This document shows positions 26,227 to 35,772 of a DNA stretch of 64,000 nt, in pieces. The stretch is from Leptospiraceae bacterium (GTDB taxonomy: Bacteria > Spirochaetota > Leptospiria > Leptospirales > Leptospiraceae). Position 1 is the stretch's first letter, and the number at the start of each line of letters is the position of its first letter. The notes beneath the pieces are model-generated. The model saw only the letters and a list, made by a program, of their open reading frames with translations, was not told the DNA's origin and did not search any database. The position numbers were made by a program, and so were the translations under genes. The stretch covers positions 124,001 through 188,000 of the forward strand of contig JACKPB010000002.1 of the NCBI GenBank assembly GCA_024233875.1. The letters are read 5' to 3'.

Positions 26227-28782
26227 ATGAATCGATCCATAATCAATCAGCTCTTTTTTCCGGGAAAAACTTCATTCCACAATTCCTATCTCGGGTCCAT
26301 GATTGCTTTCATTCTATTTCTTTCTGTGTCCGGCGACCTTCTTGCCACAGCTTTTCGTGGAAGGATCTATAGTAGAACCAAAGGAGAAGGAGAGGCCAAC
26401 GTCATGGTGCTAATTTTTGAAACCAAGAAAGCATTCAAGACAGATGATGATGGATACTTTGATGCCGAAGTTCCTGCCCCCGGAGAGTATCGTTTTCGGA
26501 TCCTTCGTGCTACAGGAATGCAGGAAATCAAAAAGTCGATTTCTTCAGATGGAGAAGTTCTGACTATATACACAGACAAGAAAACTCCTCCCAAAGGAGC
26601 CATTCAGGTCGAAGGTCAGAAAGAAAAAACCATCCTCTCCCGTTATAAGGTCAGATATGACGAAATCAAACGAATGCCGGGTACACTCGGAGAGGCTTTG
26701 AACTCTCTCCAGACTCTTCCCGGTATTTTTGCTCCTCCTTTTTTTGGAGGGGGGGCTCCCGGAGCTATCGTAATACGAGGTGCCAACCCGAATTCAAATA
26801 CTATCCTGTATGATGATCTACCCATTCTCTACGCCTATCACTTTGATAGCATCAACTCCGTAATACACAATGATCTGATTAAGACCATAGATGTCTATAC
26901 AGGAGCTTATCCAGCCAACTATGCGAATGCAACGGGAGGTGTGATTGAGATAGAATCTACAGATACAGTTAAAAAAAGAACCGGTTCGGCAAACCTCTCT
27001 CTCCTTCTCGGTCAGGTGATGTTCCAAACCCCCTTATTCGATAAAAAAGGATATCTTGCTGTAGGAGGAAAGGTGGGTTATCTGGACAAGACTCTCGGTC
27101 AGACCGGACTCATTCCCGAAGGGATCCGACTTCCTCAATACACCAGTTCAAACGTTAAGTTTGTATATAATTTTGACACCAAACATACAGTTTCTTTCAC
27201 CTCGCTCACTGCTTCGGACAATTTTGTTCTCAATGCACCCAACAAAACCAATAACGATCCCACCATGGATCCACTCGCTGCAGTTGCGGGAGCAAACGTG
27301 GCGGCGGGTCAGGGTTTTCAAACTATTGGACTGAGATACATCTGGACACCCGGCTCTAAATTCAACAACCGTCTGACACTCATTCACTACAATCCCTTCA
27401 CAAATACAAATGTCAAATTCGGTTCCATAGAAGCAAATTTCATTGCCCGTGCTCCTTATACCGGAGTCCGTCAGGATCTCAACTGGGATGTAGCAGATTT
27501 TTTAAGATTGGATTTCGGAACAGAAGTGAGACGTATTTCTTACAATATCAGTGGTTTTGGAGTTGCTTTAAGAGATCCAAACAATCTCTCTCCCAACCCC
27601 TACAAAACAGAAAACCCCGACTTTGTTCAGAGAGACATCACTCAGAAGACTGCTACAAACTACGGAAATGCCTACAGTACCCTTCATTTCAAATTCGGCA
27701 ATTTGAAATTTGAGCCCGGAGTAAGGTATGACTACATTCACTATTCCAAACAGGGAGTTCTCGGACCCAGAGGTTTGCTGTCCTACAAAGTAGATGGATT
27801 CCTCAGAGGAACTACTTTCTTCTACGGAGCAGGGGACTACTTCCGGTATCCATTCTTTCAGGAAGCCATCTCTGCAACCTCAGGAAATCCAAACATCAAG
27901 TTCGAAAAAGCCAGAAAGTATGGAGGGGGAATCGAACAGGAAATTTCGGAAGAATGGTCAGTCAAAGGGGAAGTCTTCAAACAGGAATACACAGACCTCA
28001 TCGTCTCCGATCCATACATCTCCGAACCATACGGACTCAACCCGGATAAGTCTCAACTCCTGACCCAACCCATAGTCGCCAATCGTGCATTGAACTATTC
28101 CAATAGAGGAACAGGATGGTCGAGAGGTTTTGAACTCTTCCTAAAGAAAATGAACAAGCCCGGTTCCAAAGACTGGTTTGGTTGGGTATCCTACACCTGG
28201 TCACAAACTTTCCGAAATGACAACATCTATTGGGAGTCCGATGAAGAGAAGAAACTCCTTCTGACATCCAACGAAAGAAGGCTGAGGGCAACCTACAAGA
28301 ATTCCAAAGAACTGATTTATGAGTATGACGTCACACATCTTCTTTCTGTGGTCTTCGGTTGGAGACTCTCCGACACCTATCAGTTGGGAGGAAGATGGTT
28401 TTACCGAACTGCATTCCCCTACACTCCCGTCACCGGAGACGATGGAGGTGCATACAGAAACCCCAATAACAACCTCACAATTTTCAATCCGACTTATTCC
28501 AATAATCCCTACTCCGGTGATTACATAAATTCCAAACGGGGCAACCCCTACCAGAGGTTGGATATCCGACTGGATAAGTTCTTCAATTATGAATGGGGGT
28601 ACTTCAACTTCTATTTTGAAATCATAAACGTATACATGAGGCAAAATACTCAGGGAAGCAGCTTTGATGTAACCAAACCTTTTTCAGCCACAAACCCGGT
28701 TCCCCAGAATGATTTCTATTTATTGAGGAATGGAAAGACGATCATGCCTTTCTATAATATTGGAATGGAGGTGAGATTCTGA
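26227..28782 (+). CDS. TonB-dependent outer-membrane receptor
   Basis: This is an 851-residue receptor. It has a signal sequence (about residues 20-45), an N-terminal carboxypeptidase-regulatory-like beta domain (about 45-120), a plug domain with RMPGTLGEALNSLQTLPGIF and IVIRGANPNSNTILYDDLP, and a C-terminal 22-strand barrel ending MEVRF, with the terminal aromatic residue needed for barrel assembly. It should import a scarce ligand across the outer membrane using energy from the adjacent ExbB-ExbD-TonB. The ligand (metal chelate, vitamin, sugar or peptide) cannot be told from the sequence. The start has AGGA upstream, and the stop overlaps the next start (TGATG). Confidence 0.92.
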   Translation: MNRSIINQLFFPGKTSFHNSYLGSMIAFILFLSVSGDLLATAFRGRIYSRTKGEGEANVMVLIFETKKAFKTDDDGYFDAEVPAPGEYRFRILRATGMQEIKKSISSDGEVLTIYTDKKTPPKGAIQVEGQKEKTILSRYKVRYDEIKRMPGTLGEALNSLQTLPGIFAPPFFGGGAPGAIVIRGANPNSNTILYDDLPILYAYHFDSINSVIHNDLIKTIDVYTGAYPANYANATGGVIEIESTDTVKKRTGSANLSLLLGQVMFQTPLFDKKGYLAVGGKVGYLDKTLGQTGLIPEGIRLPQYTSSNVKFVYNFDTKHTVSFTSLTASDNFVLNAPNKTNNDPTMDPLAAVAGANVAAGQGFQTIGLRYIWTPGSKFNNRLTLIHYNPFTNTNVKFGSIEANFIARAPYTGVRQDLNWDVADFLRLDFGTEVRRISYNISGFGVALRDPNNLSPNPYKTENPDFVQRDITQKTATNYGNAYSTLHFKFGNLKFEPGVRYDYIHYSKQGVLGPRGLLSYKVDGFLRGTTFFYGAGDYFRYPFFQEAISATSGNPNIKFEKARKYGGGIEQEISEEWSVKGEVFKQEYTDLIVSDPYISEPYGLNPDKSQLLTQPIVANRALNYSNRGTGWSRGFELFLKKMNKPGSKDWFGWVSYTWSQTFRNDNIYWESDEEKKLLLTSNERRLRATYKNSKELIYEYDVTHLLSVVFGWRLSDTYQLGGRWFYRTAFPYTPVTGDDGGAYRNPNNNLTIFNPTYSNNPYSGDYINSKRGNPYQRLDIRLDKFFNYEWGYFNFYFEIINVYMRQNTQGSSFDVTKPFSATNPVPQNDFYLLRNGKTIMPFYNIGMEVRF

Positions 28783-29267
28783 TGAAATCGATACTTTTGT
28801 TCATCCTTCCATTTTTATTCTTCTGCTCACATACAAATCAAAAAGATTACGAAGACTTATATACAGAGAGAGTCATCCTTTTCGAGCTTCTCAAAAAGAA
28901 TCCGGATCCCCAAACAGCGTGTACGTCCAGTACCACTTCTGCGGCAAACTGCCTGAAACTGGCTACCGATAAGGTCAGTTATCCGGGTGTAAGCGATGAG
29001 TACTACACTAGTTATCTTTTGAGTTCCGGGGCTCAGACAAATTATTCAGACTATTGCTCAAATGTTCTGAGTTCTTCTACCTACTCCAAAGCCACAGAAT
29101 CCTATAAGGAATGCAGTTTCAATTGTCAAAAATCATATTGGGATTCTACCCTTTCCAAAGGGACCTGTTCGGTTTCCAATACCTCTTCTCTGGTTTCCGG
29201 ACTGAGTGGAGGGATACTTACCTGTCTCATCAATTGTTCAAAGGCAGTAAATACCGGATTCCAATAA
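28782..29267 (+). CDS. Cysteine-rich lipoprotein coupled to the TonB receptor
   Basis: This is a 161-residue exported protein. The hydrophobic signal ends PFLFFC, so Cys15 is the probable lipid site, although the box is weak. Eight further Cys include a CSFNC pair and a CLINC pair, with a Ser/Thr/Tyr-rich composition between. Even Cys number and export suggest disulfides. No family is recognised. Translation is coupled to the receptor gene, which suggests a surface or periplasmic partner of that receptor, for example a ligand-capturing lid protein. This role is inference only. Confidence 0.72.
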   Translation: MKSILLFILPFLFFCSHTNQKDYEDLYTERVILFELLKKNPDPQTACTSSTTSAANCLKLATDKVSYPGVSDEYYTSYLLSSGAQTNYSDYCSNVLSSSTYSKATESYKECSFNCQKSYWDSTLSKGTCSVSNTSSLVSGLSGGILTCLINCSKAVNTGFQ

Positions 29268-29346
29268 GGAAATTGATTTTGAGGAAAGTATTGATTGAAG
29301 AAATACTCAAGAATTTTGAAATGATACCAGAAGAAGGATACTATTC

Positions 29347-29961
29347 ATGGAACAATATGTTGATTTAGGAGAACAGGCTATCTTTGTTCTCATGGGCCTC
29401 GCCAGTGTTTTGGCACTTGCTGTCGCTATTGAGAGATTGATTGTTTTTACGCGTAATGTTTGGGGAAGTTCGAAAGTGATTGATCAAATCGTTCAGAACC
29501 TAAGAGGAAACGAAATCCAACCCCTAAAGGAAATTGGAAGTCAGAAGCCGAAGAACATCTATGCTAGGTTTGCCTCCTTTTCCGCAGAATACTACGATCG
29601 CGGGCATGAGAGTCTCTCCGAAATGATGGCAGGTCGAATCGTAACAGAAAAGATAGATCTGGAAAAACGGCTACCCATTCTCTCCACTCTCGGAAACAAT
29701 GCACCCTTTCTCGGACTCCTAGGTACAGTTCTCGGAGTGATCAAGGCCTTCAATGGTCTGGGTACCCTCGGAAATTCCGGAGCCGAAGTTGTGATGAAGA
29801 GTATTTCCACCGCACTCCTGGCAACAGCCGCAGGACTCTTTGTGGCGATTCCTGTCGTCATGACCAATAATTATTTCTCCAAAAAATTGAAAGTGATCAG
29901 CCAAAACCTGGAAATCCTATCCAGAGAATTCCTGGCCAGTCAGGCTTCGAAAAAATCCTGA
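29347..29961 (+). CDS. exbB: ExbB/TolQ/MotA-type proton channel protein
   Basis: This 204-residue inner-membrane protein has three hydrophobic segments (about residues 10-30, 115-140 and 155-178) and the family core TLGNNAPFLGLLGTVLGVIK with the later ALLATAAGLFVAIPVV. With ExbD it converts the proton gradient into movement of TonB. AGAAGGA precedes the ATG at 29347 by 8 bases. The gene is followed by exbD after 12 bp and belongs to the receptor locus. Confidence 0.94.
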   Translation: MEQYVDLGEQAIFVLMGLASVLALAVAIERLIVFTRNVWGSSKVIDQIVQNLRGNEIQPLKEIGSQKPKNIYARFASFSAEYYDRGHESLSEMMAGRIVTEKIDLEKRLPILSTLGNNAPFLGLLGTVLGVIKAFNGLGTLGNSGAEVVMKSISTALLATAAGLFVAIPVVMTNNYFSKKLKVISQNLEILSREFLASQASKKS

Positions 29962-29973
29962 GGAGGTAGAATC

Positions 29974-30378
29974 ATGGCAATGGCAGGTGGTTCCAACGAA
30001 GACGAGATCATAGACGCGATCAACATCACTCCGATGGTGGATGTTATTTTGGTTCTCCTCGTGATCTTTATGGTGACTGCAAACTTTCTGAAAAAGGAAT
30101 CGATCAACATCAATCTTCCTAAAGTAGCCTCTGCAGATCCCAATACATCCAAATCCGTCCAGGTAGCTCTCACCCGGGATGGAAAAATCCTTCTCGAAGG
30201 GCAGACGATCACAGAGGAGAAACTGGTAGCCCAACTCCAGAGGGACCTCAAATTTCGTCCCAATATGCGACTCACTCTCTCCGCAGATGAGAAACTGTCC
30301 TATGGAACAATCATGAAACTCATGGGAGTCATTAGAAAATCAGGAGTGACCCGGGTTGCTCTCTCCGTAAAAAAATAA
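29974..30378 (+). CDS. exbD: ExbD/TolR-type biopolymer transport protein
   Basis: This 134-residue protein has a short cytoplasmic N-terminus, one membrane helix with the conserved Asp (ITPMVDVILVLLVIFMVTA), and a periplasmic domain ending in TRVALSVKK. It partners ExbB. AGGAGG precedes the start. The conserved Asp in the helix is present, so proton-linked function is expected. Confidence 0.94.
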   Translation: MAMAGGSNEDEIIDAINITPMVDVILVLLVIFMVTANFLKKESININLPKVASADPNTSKSVQVALTRDGKILLEGQTITEEKLVAQLQRDLKFRPNMRLTLSADEKLSYGTIMKLMGVIRKSGVTRVALSVKK

Positions 30379-30382
30379 GATT

Positions 30383-31024
30383 ATGAATACTAAAACACCA
30401 AACAAACCGGGTTTACGTTCCAGACTTCTCTTCCCGCTTGTACTGTTGTTTTCTATTTTATTGCACTTCAGTGTCTATTGGATGTACTATCTCTCCCAAT
30501 ATCAGGAAGCACCCGAAGAAGTAGTGGATTCCTCAACAATCAATCAGGAGGTCGATCTGGTTGAAGAAATTCCACCGGAACTCATAGGCGGGAAGTCCAG
30601 CCCTGCACCTGTAGAGAAGACAGAGTGGGTAGAAGGGAAAAAGGACACAAAAAATGACGACCCGATTGATGACGATATCAATGAAAATGCGGTATCGGGA
30701 AACGGGACGGACAAGGATGGCTATCTCTACTCTTTCAATGGAGACAGGGTACCCACTCCGATCATAGATTTCAAACTCAGAGACTTCTTCCCCAAGGCTG
30801 CGGCGGATGCCGGGATTGCGGAAAAATTAGTAGTTGTACTAGTTCAAATCGATGAGAATGGAAATCTCATGAGCTCCAAGATTGTCAGCGGAAAGGCAGG
30901 CTATGGATTCGATGAAGCTGCTTTAAAAATCATAAAACTTGCCAGATTTACTCCGGGATATCTCAACGGGAAGCCGGTCAAGATGGCGCATAGAGTCTCA
31001 ATTAATTTTACGCTTGATGAATAA
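30383..31024 (+). CDS. tonB: TonB energy transducer
   Basis: This 213-residue protein has an N-terminal membrane anchor (about residues 16-38), an acidic and Pro-containing linker (EEIPPELIGG, then DDPIDDDINEN) and a C-terminal TonB domain with VLVQIDENGNLMSSKIVSGK, GYGFDEAALKIIK and RVSINFTLDE. The linker is shorter and less Pro-rich than in enterobacteria. It lies 4 bp after exbD and closes the regulator-lipoprotein-receptor locus. Confidence 0.92.
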   Translation: MNTKTPNKPGLRSRLLFPLVLLFSILLHFSVYWMYYLSQYQEAPEEVVDSSTINQEVDLVEEIPPELIGGKSSPAPVEKTEWVEGKKDTKNDDPIDDDINENAVSGNGTDKDGYLYSFNGDRVPTPIIDFKLRDFFPKAAADAGIAEKLVVVLVQIDENGNLMSSKIVSGKAGYGFDEAALKIIKLARFTPGYLNGKPVKMAHRVSINFTLDE

Positions 31025-31118
31025 AAGTCTACACCTAGATTAGTAGAGTCTAAGAATTAGCCCGATCGGAACCTTTTTCGATCCCGGGAGAATTTGTATC
31101 CAATTTTAAGGAATCCAT

Positions 31119-31562
31119 ATGACTTTCCTATTCAAATTATCTTTTCTCATTTTGCCTTTTTTTACAGTTCTTGCCTTACCCGCACCTCCCCCATTCCCCG
31201 AATTGGTGAAGGATGCCAACTATATAGCCAGAGTTCGCATCCATGATGTAAATTCAAAGAATCTCAACAAAAAAACGATTTCAGTTTCAGCGAAAGCAGA
31301 AGTCCTGGAAGCCTACAAGACTCCGATTCCTATGCCTGCGAGGTTGGATCTGGCATTTCTGGTCTTTCCTGATCTCTTCGGGAAGTGGCTGAAAGAAGCA
31401 CCGGATGAAGGAGAGTACATTCTCTTTCTGATCAACAAACCGGTTCGCGATGCAAAGGGAACCATATCCAATACGATTGTTCTCTATGAACCCCATCCTT
31501 TTGCTATCTACAATTATTCAGAAGAATTAGAAAACAAAGTTCGTCAGACTTTAAAACCATAG
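31119..31562 (+). CDS. Secreted hypothetical protein
   Basis: This 147-residue product has a cleavable signal (FLILPFFTVLALP, cut near A-L-P-A) and a mature part with ANYIARVRIHDVNSKN, VLEAYKTP and GEYILFLINKP. This is the outline of a small beta-barrel like those found in NTF/OB-like periplasmic proteins, and no domain is recognised. It lies 8 bp upstream of the papain-like protease gene, so the two probably form a unit. A link, such as inhibitor or chaperone of the protease, would be speculation. Confidence 0.68.
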   Translation: MTFLFKLSFLILPFFTVLALPAPPPFPELVKDANYIARVRIHDVNSKNLNKKTISVSAKAEVLEAYKTPIPMPARLDLAFLVFPDLFGKWLKEAPDEGEYILFLINKPVRDAKGTISNTIVLYEPHPFAIYNYSEELENKVRQTLKP

Positions 31563-31570
31563 AGGTGTCC

Positions 31571-33946
31571 ATGTTTCGCTTTCTCATTTATTTACTCATA
31601 TCCACAACTGTTCTTTTTTCAAAAGATTCAGAATTCAATACCGGTCTCAAACCGGATTCCTTTGAACTTGTCAGAACCCTTCCTGAAGCCAATCCCAGAT
31701 ACATCAAGCATAGGGGGCTACCTTCTTCGGTAGACCTATCACAATACATGCCTCCGGTAGGATCTCAGGGAAAGCAGGGATCCTGTGTCGGTTGGAGCAC
31801 AGCCTATGCCAATAAATCCTTTCTGGAATTTATAGAGAGAAAAGACAAAATCGATTGGAAGTACAATAATTCCGCCGGATCGCCGGACTACAGCAGGATA
31901 TTTTCACCGGCATTTATCTACAACCAGATCAATGGAGGTAAGGACAATGGATCCAGTATTTTCGATGCCATGACTCTGATGGTCTCCAAGGGCGCTGTTC
32001 CCTGGTCAGAATTTCCCTATGACCAAAACAACTTCAAGAAACAACCCAATGCCTCCATTTTAGCTACTGCTTCCAAGTTCAAATCCAAAGAATTCAAGAG
32101 AGTCCGGTACAATGATACCAACGAAGTGAAGTCACTTCTGGCTCAGGGGAGACCTGTGGTTGTGGGAGTTCTCATCGACACGACCTTTTATGATCTAAAA
32201 GGAAAGTCCATCTACAAATCTGCTCCCGGCAAGGCACTAGGAGGCCATGCGATCACTCTGGTGGGATACGATGACTCAAGAAAAGCCCTGAAATTTATCA
32301 ATTCCTGGGGAACGTACTGGGGCGATGAGGGGTACGGGTACATTGATTACAATTTCTTCAAAAAAATCTGTCGATCTGCTTATGTGATGTATGACATTGT
32401 GGAAGATCACTCCCCTCAGGTAGTAGTGAACGACACTCCCATCGAAACCGACAATCCTCCTGAAAATGTCGTCGACACTGACAAGAAAATTCTACCGCCC
32501 GATGAAATCAATGCCTCCAAAGGACTCCATCCTGACAAAATCATTCTGACCTGGTCCAAGGTTCCCAATGCAATAGGCTACGAAATCTACCGTTCTCTGA
32601 CCGATGAAGATGACTTTCAGCTGATAGGACTCTCCCACAACACCTATTTTGAAGACGATGGAATCCTTGCGGATACTGCTTACTCTTACAAACTGACCTC
32701 TGTCACCGAATACAATGTCTCTGTTAAGTCGGAAGGGGAAGTGATCGGCTATGCCACCAACACATCCACGACTCCTCCTACAAAGGTCAGTGGTCTCACT
32801 GCTACAGATGGAACCTATCCGGATCGGATTCTTCTAGACTGGAGTGATCAGGACAACACAACCGGGTACTATATCTACAGATGGGACCCACGATCCTTTC
32901 AATACAAGCAAATCGGATCTTCTACTGAATCTCAATTTGAAGACAAATCCGCTAAATCGGGAGGAGTTCACCAGTTCTATACTGTGATTGCCTACAACAA
33001 ACAGGGATATGGTGAGTTTTCCAATGCAGCGACCGGAAGAACGTCTCTTCCCCAAAAACCTGCGGCACCCACTAATCTGACTGCTAGTCTGGGTGAGTTC
33101 AAAAATCAGATCAAGCTTCATTGGGATCGGGCCAAAGGTGCCAATTCCTACCTTGTTCTCCGGTACGAGAGGTACAAGTGGGAGAGCATTGGAATGACTA
33201 ATTCTCCGACTTTCATTGATAAAAATCCCTCAACAGGTCTGAAATTTTATACAGTCATAGGGAAAAATAGCCAAAACCAATGGGGAACCTACTCAAATTA
33301 TGCCAAAGGCTTTATCGACCCCAATCTCGCACGGGGTAGTTCCAAACTCCCCCCACCTACTGATTTGAAAGCGGCTTTTGATCCAAAATCCGGAGAAATC
33401 CATTTGACCTGGTCCAAAGTCAAAGGCGCTGATGATTACAATATTTGGTACAAAAAATCAGGCGGCACCTGGAAGTTTTTAGAAAGCGTCAACGCGAAGC
33501 TCTCGGACTTCAAAACCAAAATTCCGGATTCCAATTCTTTTTATCTCTATGCTGTGACCTCCAAAAAAACAATGGGGGGAGACAGTGATTATTCACAGCC
33601 GGTATCCGTTGTAGACTCCACTGCCAAGAAAGCCAAGAAGAGTAGAAGCTTCACAAGCACTTCTAAACTGGAACGCATTGCCGGTGTTTGGACTGCCCTG
33701 CAATGGGATGGAGAGACGGGAGTCAAAAATGTTGTCATGGAAATAGAACCGCTAGATGATGAGAATGTGCAGGTAAAGATCAATAATAAGAAAGTCTACC
33801 AAACCAAGTACATCAATCAATCCCCGGAATTGAATTTCGATGGGAAGGTAAAGATCAAAATCCATGTAGACGATTCACTTTTGGTGGAAGTAAAAGACAA
33901 AGCCATCACAAAAGATAGTACCGAGCTCTCTTTCCTGAGGGAATAA
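31571..33946 (+). CDS. Secreted papain-like cysteine protease with fibronectin type III repeats
   Basis: This is a 791-residue exported C1A peptidase. The start is the ATG at 31571 with AGAGG 5 bases upstream, followed by a signal (MFRFLIYLLISTTVLFS). The catalytic set is visible: oxyanion Gln66 and Cys72 (GSQGKQGSCVGWS), His226 (GGHAITLVGYD) and Asn244 (FINSWGTYWGDEGYG). There is no obvious pro-domain inhibitor segment. Residues about 310-690 carry four fibronectin type III repeats (LTWSKV, LDWSDQ, LHWDRA, LTWSKV signatures), and a basic linker (KKAKKSR) leads to a C-terminal beta domain. It probably acts outside the cell on proteins or peptidoglycan-linked peptides. Confidence 0.88.
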   Translation: MFRFLIYLLISTTVLFSKDSEFNTGLKPDSFELVRTLPEANPRYIKHRGLPSSVDLSQYMPPVGSQGKQGSCVGWSTAYANKSFLEFIERKDKIDWKYNNSAGSPDYSRIFSPAFIYNQINGGKDNGSSIFDAMTLMVSKGAVPWSEFPYDQNNFKKQPNASILATASKFKSKEFKRVRYNDTNEVKSLLAQGRPVVVGVLIDTTFYDLKGKSIYKSAPGKALGGHAITLVGYDDSRKALKFINSWGTYWGDEGYGYIDYNFFKKICRSAYVMYDIVEDHSPQVVVNDTPIETDNPPENVVDTDKKILPPDEINASKGLHPDKIILTWSKVPNAIGYEIYRSLTDEDDFQLIGLSHNTYFEDDGILADTAYSYKLTSVTEYNVSVKSEGEVIGYATNTSTTPPTKVSGLTATDGTYPDRILLDWSDQDNTTGYYIYRWDPRSFQYKQIGSSTESQFEDKSAKSGGVHQFYTVIAYNKQGYGEFSNAATGRTSLPQKPAAPTNLTASLGEFKNQIKLHWDRAKGANSYLVLRYERYKWESIGMTNSPTFIDKNPSTGLKFYTVIGKNSQNQWGTYSNYAKGFIDPNLARGSSKLPPPTDLKAAFDPKSGEIHLTWSKVKGADDYNIWYKKSGGTWKFLESVNAKLSDFKTKIPDSNSFYLYAVTSKKTMGGDSDYSQPVSVVDSTAKKAKKSRSFTSTSKLERIAGVWTALQWDGETGVKNVVMEIEPLDDENVQVKINNKKVYQTKYINQSPELNFDGKVKIKIHVDDSLLVEVKDKAITKDSTELSFLRE

Positions 33947-33951
33947 GTTTT

Positions 33952-34356
33952 TTGAGAGTTTGCTTTTTCCTTTTTCTCTTCCTATCCACGGGATTTCTCG
34001 AAGTTTCACTCAGAGCAAATCCCGTTTCCTATGAGGAGATTGATCCCATTCTGATTGAAACCTGGAATGCAACCTACCCTGTAGCCTTCACCTCCATAAA
34101 AAAAAAGGATGTTCTCGGGAAAGGGATAATGGTTCTGCGGGAAAATGGAAACCTCATCTATCTCTATACATTTTTTGTTTCCTTTCCCAGGTATCATCAG
34201 GAAGAAGGAAAACTGATTGCCGATGAAGAAAATAGTAAAGAAATATTAGTAAAATTATACCATCGCCCTTATCATAAAGAAAAATCATACTCTATAGATC
34301 TGGGTGAATTTTCAGAAAAATACAATTTAAGATCAGTAGTGAGGTGGATCAAATGA
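33952..34356 (+). CDS. Secreted hypothetical protein
   Basis: This is a 134-residue product from a TTG start. The sequence MRVCFFLFLFLSTGFLEVSL is a signal peptide, and GAGGG lies about 10 bases upstream. No ATG is available in a position that would keep the signal. The mature part (about 110 residues) has no recognised domain. Its stop overlaps the start of the uridylyltransferase (ATGA), so the two are coupled, although their likely locations differ. Confidence 0.65.
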   Translation: MRVCFFLFLFLSTGFLEVSLRANPVSYEEIDPILIETWNATYPVAFTSIKKKDVLGKGIMVLRENGNLIYLYTFFVSFPRYHQEEGKLIADEENSKEILVKLYHRPYHKEKSYSIDLGEFSEKYNLRSVVRWIK

Positions 34357-35756
34357 ACAATGACGGGAAGATCATTGAAAAAATGAAAAAAGAAAATCTG
34401 AGTGATGTCCTGATTGAAGATTTCTTAAAAAAAGTGGATAAGGTCAGAAAAGGCGAAACAGGAAAAGTAGTCTGGAATACCATCGGCGACCTCGACCCGG
34501 AAACAGATGAGATTTCACTCGAAACTCTTCGAAAAACAAGACAACCCAAGTCTGAAAATTTAAAAAAATTGGTTGTCATCAAGCTAAATGGAGGCCTGGG
34601 AACCTCGATGGGTCTCTCCAAAGCCAAGTCCCTGATCAAAATCAAAGAAAACAAATCCTTTCTGGAAATCATCGCTTCTCAAATTCAATACTACCGCAAA
34701 AAATTCAATGTAGAAATTCCCCTCATTCTCATGGATAGTTACAATACTCAATCAGACTGTGCCCGGGAATTGGGATCCATCGGTTTCAGCCAAACGATTC
34801 CTACGAGTTTTCTTCAAAATAAAGTACCCAGACTGCGACAATCTGACCTGAGTCCTATTGAGACCGAAGACAAAAAAGACGAGTGGTGTCCTCCCGGACA
34901 TGGAGATATTTACCTCTCCCTAAAAGAAACCGGGATTCTCAAATCCCTCCTCGAGAAAGGATACGAGTATGCCTTTATCTCCAATGGAGACAACCTCGGA
35001 GCCACAATCGAACCCTACATTCTCGACTATCTACTTGAAGAACAACTCGACTTTGCTATGGAAATGACACCCAAAACCCTGGCAGACAAAAAAGGTGGGG
35101 CAATCTATCGAAAGATGATCGATGGCAAATTCATGGGTTTGGAATTACTGGAAACAGCTCAGGTTCCCGATGAGCATGAGCATGAATTTTCCGGAATGGG
35201 CAAATTTAGGACTTTTTCAACAAACAACCTCTGGATCAACCTCAAAGCTCTTGAATCCCGTCTCTCCAAAGGTCTGATGGAACTCTCCCTCATTGTGAAT
35301 CCAAAATCAGTAGCCGGTATCGATGTTCTTCAGTTGGAAACTGCTATGGGCTCAGCGATTGGGAATTTTCAAAAAACCAAAGGAATCATCATTCCGAGGG
35401 ACAGATTTGCTCCTGTTAAGAAATGTGAGGACACTCTGATTCGCATGTCGGATGCGTACACTCTGAATGAAGATTTCTCTTTAACGATGAGTGAAGTTAG
35501 AAAATCGAAAAATTTGAGTGAAAACCTGATCAGTTTGGAGGATAAGTACTACAAAAAAGTGAAAGAATTTACCGAACTATTTCCGGAGATTCCCTCTTTA
35601 GTGGAATCAACTTCATTTACGGTGAAAGGACAGGTACTGTTTGATAAGAAAATCAAAATCATCGGGGATGTGACAATAGACAATCCCACCGGAGGATTGA
35701 AAAAGATATCAGAATTGGGAAAAGATATTCTGGAAAATGAAACGGTAGTCCTATAA
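34353..35756 (+). CDS. UTP--glucose-1-phosphate uridylyltransferase (eukaryote-type UGP)
   Basis: This cytoplasmic enzyme makes UDP-glucose from UTP and glucose-1-phosphate. It belongs to the UGP2/UAP family, not the bacterial GalU family. It has KLNGGLGTSMG followed by AKSLIKI, MDSYNTQSD, PPGHGDIY and ISNGDNLGA, and the C-terminal left-handed beta-helix-like segment. The length of 467 residues is normal. The start is ATG 34353, overlapping the previous stop. UDP-glucose feeds envelope polysaccharide and the sugar genes at 2.9-5.5 kb. Confidence 0.9.
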   Translation: MNNDGKIIEKMKKENLSDVLIEDFLKKVDKVRKGETGKVVWNTIGDLDPETDEISLETLRKTRQPKSENLKKLVVIKLNGGLGTSMGLSKAKSLIKIKENKSFLEIIASQIQYYRKKFNVEIPLILMDSYNTQSDCARELGSIGFSQTIPTSFLQNKVPRLRQSDLSPIETEDKKDEWCPPGHGDIYLSLKETGILKSLLEKGYEYAFISNGDNLGATIEPYILDYLLEEQLDFAMEMTPKTLADKKGGAIYRKMIDGKFMGLELLETAQVPDEHEHEFSGMGKFRTFSTNNLWINLKALESRLSKGLMELSLIVNPKSVAGIDVLQLETAMGSAIGNFQKTKGIIIPRDRFAPVKKCEDTLIRMSDAYTLNEDFSLTMSEVRKSKNLSENLISLEDKYYKKVKEFTELFPEIPSLVESTSFTVKGQVLFDKKIKIIGDVTIDNPTGGLKKISELGKDILENETVVL

Positions 35757-35772
35757 AGGACTGCCCATTTCA

